DNA of 37,269 nt from Erysipelotrichaceae bacterium (GTDB lineage: Bacteria; Bacillota_I; Bacilli_A; RFN20; DUOF01): assembly GCA_015058985.1 (NCBI GenBank), contig SVBH01000002.1, forward strand, positions 114,727 to 151,995. Direction: 5' to 3'. Of the stretch, positions 1 through 7,836 are shown piece after piece. Position numbers and translations under genes: made by a program. Within the stretch, counting starts at the first letter, position 1; every line of letters begins with the position of its first letter. The notes below the pieces were generated by a model, which was not told the origin of the DNA, did not search any database, and saw only the letters and a list, made by a program, of their open reading frames with translations.

Positions 1-10
1 AGAAGGAGTT

Positions 11-877
11 ATGGAAGATTTACTATTAGAGGTTAAAAGAAATCTATTCGACAAAGGATTTATTTCTTCTTTTTCTTCTTTTTATAACTCCATTATTGAA
101 TTTTCTACGATGATGGAAAATAAAGATGTTCTAACTTCACTTAAAATGTCAGATTTAGAAGCTTTTGTTGAATTATGCAAATTAGTAAATGATCAAGAAT
201 ATATGGATTTGCATAATGATTTTGGAACTTTATTCTCTTATGAATACAGCAATAAACTCTATGAAAAGATGGTAGAGCATCTTCAAATTAGAAAAAACAA
301 ACATGATAAAGAAACTGAAGAAAAATGGATAAATTTAGAAAATGAATTTAAAGATGGCGTAAATAGAAGAAATGAATCAAGTGCTTTGAATTTTTATTAT
401 AATAGTTCGATAATCTTTAAATCATATTATAAAAAGAAAGGCAACAATGATACTGATGATCAAAAATTAGATCAATATATTGAGAAAAAGATATTTAGAG
501 ACGATCCTTTATATTACTCAAGACAATTTGATATTGATAATGTTAATTTTGGTTTTAGACATCTTATTTTATCAATTTTGAATAATGATTTAGATTCTAT
601 TTATAAATACGGAGAATTTTCTAAAACTCAATTAAATAAGATTTCATATTTATTTCCTAGACATAAAACAATTGTAAATAAGTTGGATTCATATTTGACT
701 TCTTTAAAGAAAAAAGAATTATATCAAGTTACGATTGAAGAAATTGAGCAAAATATTCATAGTGAAGAAATAACCACAATAATCGAAGACTTAAACAAAG
801 AATTAGAAAATAGAATTAATAATATTCAAATGAAAGATAAATATTTTTATGCTTTTGGAAATGTATATAAAGGATAG
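11..877 (+). CDS. Unrecognised protein, 288 aa
   Basis: I do not recognise this protein. The start is an ATG directly behind a strong AGAAGGAG ribosome site at the very edge of the window, so it is probably the last gene of an operon that begins upstream. The product is soluble in appearance: no signal peptide or membrane segment, mostly charged and helical, rich in Lys, Glu, Asn and Tyr. A stretch around residues 95-125 is strongly charged (KHDKETEEKW onward), and the C-terminal third (about 225-275) reads like a helical bundle or coiled coil. No catalytic motif is evident. An own promoter for alaS follows within a few bases, so it is not obviously co-transcribed with alaS. Confidence 0.7.
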   Translation: MEDLLLEVKRNLFDKGFISSFSSFYNSIIEFSTMMENKDVLTSLKMSDLEAFVELCKLVNDQEYMDLHNDFGTLFSYEYSNKLYEKMVEHLQIRKNKHDKETEEKWINLENEFKDGVNRRNESSALNFYYNSSIIFKSYYKKKGNNDTDDQKLDQYIEKKIFRDDPLYYSRQFDIDNVNFGFRHLILSILNNDLDSIYKYGEFSKTQLNKISYLFPRHKTIVNKLDSYLTSLKKKELYQVTIEEIEQNIHSEEITTIIEDLNKELENRINNIQMKDKYFYAFGNVYKG

Positions 878-882
878 AAAGA

Positions 883-911
883 TTGACTATAAAACACATT
901 TGTGATAGTAT
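883..911 (+). promoter_or_regulatory. SigA-type promoter of alaS T-box leader
   Basis: TTGACT (883-888) is separated by 17 bases from TAGTAT (906-911), with an extended TG one base upstream of the -10 box. The predicted start is near 918, just before the T-box leader. This is one of the best -35/-10 pairs in the window. Confidence 0.75.
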
Positions 912-917
912 ATTAGT

Positions 918-1126
918 AGCGTTGAAAAAGAAAAATTTATTAATTTTTATGTAGAGAGAACTAGGTTGGTGAAATAGTTTTAAAGGTTAATAGAGGGCTA
1001 CTTTGGAGCTTCTAGTGAAAACTAGCGCAGTTCTGCGTTAAAGACATTAATTAAGATGCATAAGATCACTTATGAATCAGGATGGTACCGCGTTTATAAC
1101 GTTCCTGAAATGGGAACGTTTTTATA
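918..1126 (+). promoter_or_regulatory. T-box riboswitch (tRNA-Ala sensing) upstream of alaS
   Basis: The leader shows the order of parts of a T-box: AGAGA and GGTTGGTG motifs of stem I (about 954-971), the specifier loop GGGCTACTTTGGAGC (995-1009) with GCT at 997-999, and the T-box sequence GGATGGTACCGCG (1080-1092) followed by an intrinsic terminator. GCT is an alanine codon, and TGGT in the T-box can pair with an ACCA tRNA end, which fits the discriminator A of tRNA-Ala. Uncharged tRNA-Ala should stabilise the antiterminator and allow alaS transcription. Specifier placement is by eye from the conserved bases around it. Confidence 0.92.
1098..1126 (+). terminator. Regulated terminator of the alaS T-box
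   Basis: AACGTTCC (1098-1105) pairs perfectly with GGAACGTT (1113-1120) around a 7-base loop, followed by a T-rich tail. Its 5' arm lies just after the T-box bases and competes with the antiterminator. Confidence 0.88.
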
Positions 1127-1144
1127 TTGTTTAGGAGGAAATTT

Positions 1145-2914
1145 ATGAAAGCTTATGATTTTAAAAAAATGTGGATTGATTATTTTGTTAGCAAAGGACA
1201 TAAAGAAATAGAAAATGCTCCTTTGATTCCTGAAAATGATCCATCAGTTTTATTTACTACTGCAGGAATGCATCCACTTGTTCCATATCTACTTGGAAAT
1301 CCTCATCCTGCTGGAAGAAAATTAACTAATTCTCAAACTTGTTTAAGAACAAATGATATTGATTCTGTCGGAGATGCTTCTCACTTAACTTGTTTTGAAA
1401 TGTTGGGTAGATGGTCATTGGGAGAATACTTTAAAGAAGAAGCGATTAAAACTTCTTATGATTTTTTGGTTAACTATCTAAAATTAGATCCAAAAAGAAT
1501 TTCTGTTACTTGCTTTGCGGGAGATCAAGATTCTCCTCGTGATGAAGAAAGTGCTTCTTCTTGGAGAGGTTTAGGATTTAATGATGATCAAATTTATTTC
1601 TATGGAAAAGAAGATAACTGGTGGGGTCTTGCTACTGGACCATGTGGGCCTGATAGTGAAATATTCTATGATATGAAACCTAATGAGCCAAAGTGCGGAC
1701 CTAATTGTGGACCAGCATGTAATTGTGGTAAATACATGGAAATAGGTAATAATGTTTTTATGCAATATTATAAACACGAAGATGGTTCCTATACTCCTTT
1801 AAAACAAAGAAATGTTGATACTGGATTTGGACTTGAAAGAATTTATTGCTTACTAGAAAACTATAATAATGTTTATGATACAGAATTGTTTTTACCTGTT
1901 TTAAAAGTCATAAAAGAATTGAGTACTAACTATATTGAAAGTAGTGCAAGAATGATTGCTGACCATACTCGTTCAGCTTGTTTGTTAATAAAAGATGGAG
2001 TCATTCCTTCTAATGTAGGACAAGGATATGTTCTAAGAAGAATGATAAGAAAATGTGTTAGACATTTAAGAAAATTAGGTATTGCTAAAGAACAATATGA
2101 AAGCATTATTAAAGCTACTATCGAAAATGGTGTTGCTACTAAGTTATATCCTGTTTTAAAAGAAAAAGAAGAAATTATTTTGACTGAAATTTTAAAAGAA
2201 ACTAAGAAGTTTATGAATACTCTTGGAGATGGAGAAAAGAAATTTAACCAAATGGCTCGTAATTTAAGAAATAATAACTTAACAGTTTTAAGTGGAGAAG
2301 ATAGTTTTAAATTGTACGATACTTATGGATTCCCTATTGAAATGACTCAAGAGTTGGCTAAAGAAAATGGACTTGATGTAGATATAGAAGCTTTCCATAA
2401 AAGATTTGAAGAACACCAAGCAGTTTCTAAAAAGGGTAGTGATCAAGCTTTTAAAGGAGGACTTGCAGAAACTAATGAAATTACAACTGCTTACCATACT
2501 GCAACACACTTGTTGCATAAGGCCTTAAAAGTCGTTTTAGGTGAACATGTCCACCAAGCAGGAAGTAATATCACTGTTGAAAGAATGAGATTTGATTTTC
2601 CTAATCCTGTTAAAATGACCTCTGAACAATTGATAGAAGTTGAAAGAATAGTGAATGAACAAATAAAGAAAGCAATTCCTGTTGAAAAATATGAAGTTAC
2701 TAATGAAGAAGCAGATAAAATGGGAGCAATAGGATTATTTGATTCTAAATATGGAAATGTCGTTAATGTTTATAAAATAGGTGATTTCTCAATTGAAAAA
2801 TGTGGGGGACCTCACGTAACTAATACTCAAGAACTTGGAGAATTTAAGATTCAAAAAGAAGAAGGTATTGGGGCAGGTATGAGGAGAATAAAAGCTATTC
2901 TTATTAAAAAGTAA
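1145..2914 (+). CDS. alaS: Alanine--tRNA ligase, short form
   Basis: Class II synthetase that charges tRNA-Ala. The start is the ATG behind AGGAGG (1133-1138); an in-frame TTG further upstream lies inside the leader. The catalytic domain begins KAYDFKKMWIDYFVSKGH and includes the motif TGFGLERI. The editing-domain signature is present: HTATHLLHKAL and later CGGPHVTNT, giving the HxxxH and CxxxH zinc ligands. At 589 aa it is much shorter than the usual ~870-880 aa; it stops just after the editing domain, so the C-terminal DHHA1/C-Ala region is missing. A cysteine cluster (CGPNCGPACNCG, around residues 186-197) sits in the catalytic half and could bind metal. It is controlled by the T-box upstream; ruvX follows 45 bases later. 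Confidence 0.93.
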   Translation: MKAYDFKKMWIDYFVSKGHKEIENAPLIPENDPSVLFTTAGMHPLVPYLLGNPHPAGRKLTNSQTCLRTNDIDSVGDASHLTCFEMLGRWSLGEYFKEEAIKTSYDFLVNYLKLDPKRISVTCFAGDQDSPRDEESASSWRGLGFNDDQIYFYGKEDNWWGLATGPCGPDSEIFYDMKPNEPKCGPNCGPACNCGKYMEIGNNVFMQYYKHEDGSYTPLKQRNVDTGFGLERIYCLLENYNNVYDTELFLPVLKVIKELSTNYIESSARMIADHTRSACLLIKDGVIPSNVGQGYVLRRMIRKCVRHLRKLGIAKEQYESIIKATIENGVATKLYPVLKEKEEIILTEILKETKKFMNTLGDGEKKFNQMARNLRNNNLTVLSGEDSFKLYDTYGFPIEMTQELAKENGLDVDIEAFHKRFEEHQAVSKKGSDQAFKGGLAETNEITTAYHTATHLLHKALKVVLGEHVHQAGSNITVERMRFDFPNPVKMTSEQLIEVERIVNEQIKKAIPVEKYEVTNEEADKMGAIGLFDSKYGNVVNVYKIGDFSIEKCGGPHVTNTQELGEFKIQKEEGIGAGMRRIKAILIKK

Positions 2915-2959
2915 TAGTATTTAAAGTACTTAATTGATAAAATAAAGTTGGTGATGTAA

Positions 2960-3379
2960 ATGGGAGCAATGTTAGGTCTTGATTTAGGAACTAAAACCTT
3001 GGGAATTGCTATTTCTGATGACTTAGGAATAATTGCATCAGGTTTAGAAAATTTTCGTTTTGAAGAAGAAAACTATGATAAGGCAGTTGCTAGAGTAGTA
3101 GAAATTGTAAAAGAAAAAAATATTACTAAAGTTGTTCTGGGAAAACCTGTACACATGAACGGTGATGAAGGTGATAAGGTTGAATTGGTCAATGGATTTA
3201 AAGCTAAACTAGAGGAGCATGGGATAAGTGTAGCTTTGTTAGATGAAAGATGGACTACTAAGATGGCTACTAGAAGACTTTTAGAAGCCGACCTTTCAAG
3301 AAGTAAAAGAAAAAAAGTTATTGATATGATGTCTGCGGTTATCATATTACAAAATTATTTAGATATGGGAGGAAGATAA
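2960..3379 (+). CDS. ruvX: YqgF/RuvX family putative pre-16S rRNA nuclease
   Basis: RNase H-fold nuclease of the YqgF (YrrK) family, implicated in 16S rRNA 5'-end maturation and originally proposed as a Holliday-junction resolvase. The opening residues LGLDLGTKTLGIAISD carry the first catalytic aspartate, followed by VLGKPVHMNGDEG and LLDERWTTKMA with the further acidic residues. Length (139 aa) is normal. The ATG follows a GGTGAT ribosome site. The alaS-ruvX-DUF1292 order matches alaS-yrrK-yrzB of Bacillus, and the gene ends one base before the next start, so the two are co-translated. Confidence 0.93.
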   Translation: MGAMLGLDLGTKTLGIAISDDLGIIASGLENFRFEEENYDKAVARVVEIVKEKNITKVVLGKPVHMNGDEGDKVELVNGFKAKLEEHGISVALLDERWTTKMATRRLLEADLSRSKRKKVIDMMSAVIILQNYLDMGGR

Positions 3380-3380
3380 G

Positions 3381-3641
3381 ATGGCAGTAGGAAAAAAACC
3401 AGATAATAGAATTATTATTACCCTTGATGATGGAACAGAAAAAGAAATGGTCATTTTATTGACTTTCAATGATAAGACAAATAATAAAGATTATGTTTTA
3501 TATTATGATCATAATGATGAATCTGGTTCAGTATTTGCTTTTCAATATGATAAAGAAGGTAAATTGAAACCTTTAACTACTAAAAAGGAATGGGACCTTG
3601 TTCAAGAAGTTTTCGACGCTTATATGTCTGAAGAACAATAA
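3381..3641 (+). CDS. DUF1292 family protein (YrzB-like)
   Basis: Small acidic soluble protein of 86 aa. The core reads IIITLDDGTEKEMVILLTFN, then YVLYYDHNDES and VFAFQYDKEGKLKPLTTKKEWDLV, the typical pattern of DUF1292/YrzB proteins, whose function is not established. Its start is one base after the ruvX stop, with the ribosome site (GGGAGGAAG) inside the end of ruvX. The alaS-yrrK-yrzB neighbourhood is conserved in Bacillota and supports the assignment. No membrane segment or cysteine cluster is visible. Confidence 0.88.
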   Translation: MAVGKKPDNRIIITLDDGTEKEMVILLTFNDKTNNKDYVLYYDHNDESGSVFAFQYDKEGKLKPLTTKKEWDLVQEVFDAYMSEEQ

Positions 3642-3664
3642 TTTATAGAAATTAAATTATTTTA

Positions 3665-3673
3665 TGTTATAAT
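3665..3673 (+). promoter_or_regulatory. Extended -10 promoter of greA
   Basis: TGTTATAAT is a perfect extended -10 element. No good -35 box is seen at the normal distance. The predicted start near 3680 gives a leader of about 20 bases before the greA ATG. Confidence 0.6.
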
Positions 3674-3699
3674 AAAAACGTTTTTAAGGAGAATGGAAA

Positions 3700-4176
3700 A
3701 TGGCAGAAGAAAAGATTTATTTAACTAAAGAAGGTATTGAAGCTTTAAAAAATGAATTAGATCATTTGAAAAATGTTGTGCGTTTAGAAGTTTTAGAAGA
3801 ATTAAAAGAAGCTAGAGCACAAGGAGACTTATCTGAAAATGCTGACTATGATGCTGCTAGACAAAGACAAGCAGAAGTAGAAGCTAGAATCAAAGAATTA
3901 GAAGTAAACTTAGATAATGTTGCAGTCATCAGTGAAACTAAAGGGGGAATCCAATTAGTTAAACTTGGTTGTACAGTTACTGTTTTAAATCTTAATACTT
4001 TAGAAGTAGAAAAATTTACAATCGTTGGTTCTTTAGAAGCTGACCCATTAAATGGAAAGATTTCAAATGCATCTCCATTAGGAAAAGCTATTCTAGGAAT
4101 GAAAAAAGGCGACAGAGTTACTGTTAAAGCACCTAAACAATACGATGTTGAAATTAAATTAATAGAAAGATCTTAG
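3700..4176 (+). CDS. greA: Transcription elongation factor GreA
   Basis: GreA binds the secondary channel of RNA polymerase and stimulates cleavage of backtracked transcripts. The 158-aa product has the N-terminal coiled coil (about 1-75) with the acidic tip region ARAQGDLSENADYDAARQRQ, and the C-terminal globular domain with SPLGKAILGMKKGDRVTVKAP. Length is normal. The ATG lies behind AAGGAG. The gene has its own extended -10 promoter, and the stop codon lies inside the loop of its terminator, a compact arrangement. No oddities. Confidence 0.96.
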   Translation: MAEEKIYLTKEGIEALKNELDHLKNVVRLEVLEELKEARAQGDLSENADYDAARQRQAEVEARIKELEVNLDNVAVISETKGGIQLVKLGCTVTVLNLNTLEVEKFTIVGSLEADPLNGKISNASPLGKAILGMKKGDRVTVKAPKQYDVEIKLIERS

Positions 4177-4189
4177 GATCTTTTTTTTT
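4166..4189 (+). terminator. Intrinsic terminator of greA
   Basis: AAAGATC (4166-4172) pairs with GATCTTT (4177-4183) around TTAG, followed by a run of T up to 4189. The greA stop codon is part of the hairpin. Confidence 0.8.
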
Positions 4190-4215
4190 GGAATTTTATT
4201 TTTCCTGACTAATAA
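4188..4215 (+). promoter_or_regulatory. Possible promoter of comEA operon
   Basis: TTGGAA (4188-4193) and TAATAA (4210-4215) are 16 bases apart. The match is modest, but the site sits directly between the greA terminator and the AAGGAGGG ribosome site of comEA, where a promoter is expected. Confidence 0.35.
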
Positions 4216-4234
4216 ATAATCAAGGAGGGATAAA

Positions 4235-4732
4235 ATGAAATTCATAATTATAGTAGCTATATGTACAGGAATATATGTTTGTGCAATGGATATTGTTAGT
4301 AAATTTACAAGTTCTTTAGATTTTACTTCCACAAGTAATATAGTAGAGGTTTCTATATCAGGAGAAGTAACTGATCCAGGGACTTATTATTTACCAAAAG
4401 GAGCAGTTTTGAAAGACTTAGTAGCCTATGCAGGAGGATTTACAGATTGTGCAGATGTATCAAATCTAACAGCTAGCGAAACGTTAAAGAATAATGCCAA
4501 TTATTACGTTCCAACTAGTAAAGTTGAAGAAACTAAAATAATGATATCTTTAAATGAAGCATCTCTTTCAGAATTAGAAACAATTCCAGGAATAGGAAAT
4601 TCTTTAGCAGCTAGAATAGTAGCATATCGTGTTGAAAATGGAAACTTCACTTCAATAGAACAATTATGTAACATAAAAGGCATTAAAGAAGAAACCTTAG
4701 AAAAAATAAAATCTTATATTTATATTGAATGA
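4235..4732 (+). CDS. comEA: ComEA family DNA-binding competence protein
   Basis: ComEA is the membrane-anchored receptor that binds incoming double-stranded DNA during transformation. Here an N-terminal hydrophobic segment (about 2-17) is followed by an SLBB-type domain (about 33-90: VSISGEVTDPGTYYLPKG) and two helix-hairpin-helix motifs (about 107-163) with LNEASLSELETIPGIGNSLA and CNIKGIKEETLEKIKSYI. Length, 165 aa, is normal to short. The ATG is behind AAGGAGGG. It ends in TGA with a 4-base ATGA overlap into comEC, so the two are translationally coupled, as in Bacillus. comEB (dCMP deaminase), found between them in Bacillus, is absent. Confidence 0.94.
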   Translation: MKFIIIVAICTGIYVCAMDIVSKFTSSLDFTSTSNIVEVSISGEVTDPGTYYLPKGAVLKDLVAYAGGFTDCADVSNLTASETLKNNANYYVPTSKVEETKIMISLNEASLSELETIPGIGNSLAARIVAYRVENGNFTSIEQLCNIKGIKEETLEKIKSYIYIE

Positions 4733-6513
4733 AAACTATTTTTTTATTCAGTATAGCATTACTTATTTTAGTTCTAACATTTTTAAAGGTAAAAATTAAT
4801 TTATTAGCAATAATTTTCCTAATAAGTATATTTGTTTATATATCCAAAAAAATATCTTTAAAATGCTGTCTATTTTGTATAGTATTTTCCTTGTTCTTTT
4901 ATTTATTTCCTTTATATGAAATAGATACGAATTTTATAAATATTGATTTTTCTTTGTTTTCAATTAATAAAGAAACAAGAGAGTATATAAAACTATTTCT
5001 CTTTAATGAAAAACAAAATTCTTCTATTTACGGACTTAGCAATAAGTTGGGAATAAGTTATCTAATAGTTATCTCAGGATTACATTTTAATTTAATTTAT
5101 AACTATTTGAACAAAGTAATAAATTATTTTTTTGATGAAAATATCACATCTTTTATAATTTTTTCATTTCTATTTTTATATTTGTTAATTTTGGATTTTT
5201 CTATTAGTGCCTTAAGAGCTTTTTTAATGCTGCTAATAGGCAAAATTAATAAGATGAAATTTCAAAAATATTTATCTAATTTAGATATTTATTTGCTTAC
5301 AATCATAATTGTTACATTGTTATTCCCAAAATCAATCTTTTCATATAGTTATATATACAGTTTTACTTTGACTTTTTTTATCGTAATCATTCAAAAATTT
5401 ACAAATTTAAATCTTTTAAAATTATCTATTTTTTCATTCTTAGTAAGTTTACCTATAACAATAAAACTAAACAACTCAGTTAACCTTGCAAGTCCTCTTT
5501 TTTCATTTGTTTTGACTACACCCTTTATGATTGCTATTTTCCTTTCATTTCTTATTATTATATTTCCTTTTTTAGATTTCTTAGGATTATATTTCAAGGG
5601 GTTAGAAAGTTTTTGTCATCTTTTAAATAAACTATCTTTTTATATAACATTAGATTCAGTAGATAATATGGTTATTATTGCTTATTATTTGATTTTGTTG
5701 CTTGTTGTTTTTGAAATAGAGAAGAAAAATATAAAAAATGTAATTATAAAAATAAGTTCCCTACTAGTGATGTTATCGTTGATCTTTATTAAACAATACA
5801 TTGAAAACCCTTATCAAATAACTTTTTTGAATGTTTATCAAGGAGATTGTATAGTGTTTACTAGTAAATATTCTTCATATGCATATTTAGTTGATTGTGG
5901 AGGAAATAAAAATATTGATATAGCTAGTAAAATTATTATTCCTTTCCTAGAAAAAAAGAATATTAAGAAAATAAAGTTTTTTATAAAAACTCATAATGAT
6001 TATGATCACATAGGAGCACTGGATAGTTTAAAAGAAAAAATACATATTGAATACATTTATGAAGAAGGAAATAGGTTTTGTTTCTTTTCATTTTGTTTAG
6101 ATAACATAAATAATAAAGATTACAACAATGATAATGATAATAGTATTGTTTTATACGGTAGTTATAATAATATGAAAATATTTTTAAGTGGTGATATTTC
6201 ATCAAAAGTTGAAAAAGACATTATTGAAAAATATCCTACTTTAAAAATAGATATTCTTAAAGTAGCTCATCATGGATCAAAGTATTCTACCAGTCAGAAA
6301 TTTGTTAATCAGTATAAACCAAAAGTTTCTATTATTAGTTATGGATATAATTACTATGGGCATCCACATTTAAGTGTCATTAGTAGACTCAATAGTGTAA
6401 ATAGCAGAATCTTTTCTACCTTTGAAGATGGGCATATTACTATAAGAAATAAAAACAATAGAATTATAATAACTTTTTCAAAAAGAAAAAAAGTGCAAAT
6501 TATAGCGATGTAA
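4729..6513 (+). CDS. comEC: ComEC/Rec2 family DNA uptake channel protein
   Basis: ComEC forms the inner-membrane channel that moves single-stranded DNA into the cytoplasm. The product opens with several hydrophobic segments (about 1-65), then the competence domain with LGISYLIVISGLHFNLIYNY (about 105-124) and the conserved region FSISALRAFLMLLIGKI, more membrane segments to about 365, and a C-terminal metallo-beta-lactamase-like domain. The metal motif is THNDYDHIGAL (about 421-431), with GDI near 487 and AHHGSKYST near 512. At 594 aa it is shorter than B. subtilis ComEC (about 770 aa), mainly because the N-terminal OB-like part is reduced. It is coupled to comEA by a 4-base overlap. Confidence 0.94.
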   Translation: MKTIFLFSIALLILVLTFLKVKINLLAIIFLISIFVYISKKISLKCCLFCIVFSLFFYLFPLYEIDTNFINIDFSLFSINKETREYIKLFLFNEKQNSSIYGLSNKLGISYLIVISGLHFNLIYNYLNKVINYFFDENITSFIIFSFLFLYLLILDFSISALRAFLMLLIGKINKMKFQKYLSNLDIYLLTIIIVTLLFPKSIFSYSYIYSFTLTFFIVIIQKFTNLNLLKLSIFSFLVSLPITIKLNNSVNLASPLFSFVLTTPFMIAIFLSFLIIIFPFLDFLGLYFKGLESFCHLLNKLSFYITLDSVDNMVIIAYYLILLLVVFEIEKKNIKNVIIKISSLLVMLSLIFIKQYIENPYQITFLNVYQGDCIVFTSKYSSYAYLVDCGGNKNIDIASKIIIPFLEKKNIKKIKFFIKTHNDYDHIGALDSLKEKIHIEYIYEEGNRFCFFSFCLDNINNKDYNNDNDNSIVLYGSYNNMKIFLSGDISSKVEKDIIEKYPTLKIDILKVAHHGSKYSTSQKFVNQYKPKVSIISYGYNYYGHPHLSVISRLNSVNSRIFSTFEDGHITIRNKNNRIIITFSKRKKVQIIAM

Positions 6514-6521
6514 GCTATAAT
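6499..6521. repeat. Inverted repeat at comEC-holA junction
   Basis: ATTATAGC (6499-6506) and GCTATAAT (6514-6521) are perfect inverted copies around a 7-base loop that carries the comEC TAA stop codon (6511-6513). There is no T-run after it, so it is not a standard terminator. The right arm contains TATAAT and may also serve as a -10 box for holA. Confidence 0.45.
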
Positions 6522-6537
6522 AAAAGAGGTGGTAATA

Positions 6538-7503
6538 ATGAACTATATACTAGTAGGTAATCAATCAATTTTCTTGGAAAAAAGAATGAATGAAATTATT
6601 GATTCATTAGTTACTGATAGAGATGATTTTAATGTTAGTTTTTTAGATGTGGATTCTTTAGGAATAGATGATATTGTAACAGAATTAAATACCTATCCTT
6701 TTGGAAGTGAAAATAAGGTTGTTATATTAAAGAATCCTTATTTTATGATGGATAGAAAAGTAAAAAATGACTTAAATAATGATACTTCTTTATTGATAAA
6801 TTATTTAAAAAATCCTGTTTCTTTTTCAACGTTGATTATTATTATCAACCCCAAGATGGATGAAAGAAAAGAAATCGTAAAAAATATTAAGAAATTAATG
6901 AAGGTAGAAAATATTGAAGGTCCTGATAAAAAACAGGCAACCGAGTATATTCGTAAAATGTTTGTGAGTGCTAATGTAAAAATAGATAATGATGCTTTAC
7001 AAGAGTTTATAAGCAGAGTACCAGATGATTATACGCTTATTGCAAATGAAATTAAGAAATTAAAAAGTTACTCTGATAGATTAACTAAGGAAGACATTAT
7101 TAATTTAACACCTGCTAAATTAGAGGAAAATGTTTTTGAACTAACAGATGGAATTATTGCTAATAATAAAAATAAAGCTTTAAAAGTTTTTAAGGATTTA
7201 AGAATGAATAATGTTGATCCTGTTACAATGATTAGTTTAGTGGCAGGCCAACTAAGATTTATGTATCAAGTATGTTATCTAAAAGATGAAGGATATGGAG
7301 CACAAACTATTGCATCTAAATTAGGAGTCCATCCTTATAGAGTAGAAATTTCTTTAAGAAAAGCATATAACTATAATCCTAATCAGTTATTAAAGTCTTT
7401 AACTGACTTAGCAGATTTAGATATTTCCATTAAGTCTGGTTTGGTAGATAAGGATAATGGTTTTGAATTATTTATTTTAAAATTAGGGGTCAACTATGAT
7501 TAG
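6538..7503 (+). CDS. holA: DNA polymerase III subunit delta
   Basis: The delta subunit opens the beta sliding clamp as part of the clamp loader. The 321-aa product starts at the ATG behind AGAGGTGG; the in-frame GTG overlapping that ribosome site is less likely. Family features include the opening NYILVGNQSIFLEKRMNEII, the conserved LNTYPFGSENKVVILKNP (about 55-72), the AAA+-like core without a functional P-loop, and a helical C-terminal domain with RFMYQVCYLKDEGYG and IASKLGVHPYRVEISLRKA. The comEC-holA order is the same as in B. subtilis (comEC-yqeN). It overlaps the next gene by 8 bases. Confidence 0.93.
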   Translation: MNYILVGNQSIFLEKRMNEIIDSLVTDRDDFNVSFLDVDSLGIDDIVTELNTYPFGSENKVVILKNPYFMMDRKVKNDLNNDTSLLINYLKNPVSFSTLIIIINPKMDERKEIVKNIKKLMKVENIEGPDKKQATEYIRKMFVSANVKIDNDALQEFISRVPDDYTLIANEIKKLKSYSDRLTKEDIINLTPAKLEENVFELTDGIIANNKNKALKVFKDLRMNNVDPVTMISLVAGQLRFMYQVCYLKDEGYGAQTIASKLGVHPYRVEISLRKAYNYNPNQLLKSLTDLADLDISIKSGLVDKDNGFELFILKLGVNYD

Positions 7504-7819
7504 TGAGAAAATGTTAAAGGAAATGGCAATAAATCAGAATGCATATCTTAAAGGATATGACTTGTATGAATTTGGAAAAGTAAAACTTTCCATGAAAATG
7601 AAGAAAAATAACAAAACATTATATAAATTTAAAGTTGATGGTAAGATGGTTTCATTTGTTATTGATGAAAATGAAAATATTGATAATGTTCAATGTCAAT
7701 GTTTTGAAAAAGGAATTTGCAAAGAAGTAATCGCTTCACTTCTTTATTTGATAAATAACAATCCTAAAAAGAAATTAGAAGAATTATTAAAGAATACAAA
7801 AAGTAGTATAGGTCAATAA
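7496..7819 (+). CDS. Small protein with degenerate SWIM-type zinc finger
   Basis: The 107-aa product carries VQCQCFEKGICKEVIASLLYL near residues 66-85. This matches the SWIM pattern CxC...CxH (C67, C69, C75), except that the last ligand position is Glu77 instead of His. The N-terminal part (LKEMAINQNAYLKGYDLYEFGKV) also resembles the region before SWIM fingers in helicase-associated proteins, where a strand-rich stretch precedes the finger. The gene starts inside holA (ATGATTAG overlap) and is followed 17 bases later by gpr, so it belongs to the comEA-gpr operon. Metal or nucleic-acid binding is an inference; the function is unknown. Confidence 0.6.
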   Translation: MISEKMLKEMAINQNAYLKGYDLYEFGKVKLSMKMKKNNKTLYKFKVDGKMVSFVIDENENIDNVQCQCFEKGICKEVIASLLYLINNNPKKKLEELLKNTKSSIGQ

Positions 7820-7836
7820 TTAATTAGGTGATTAAA

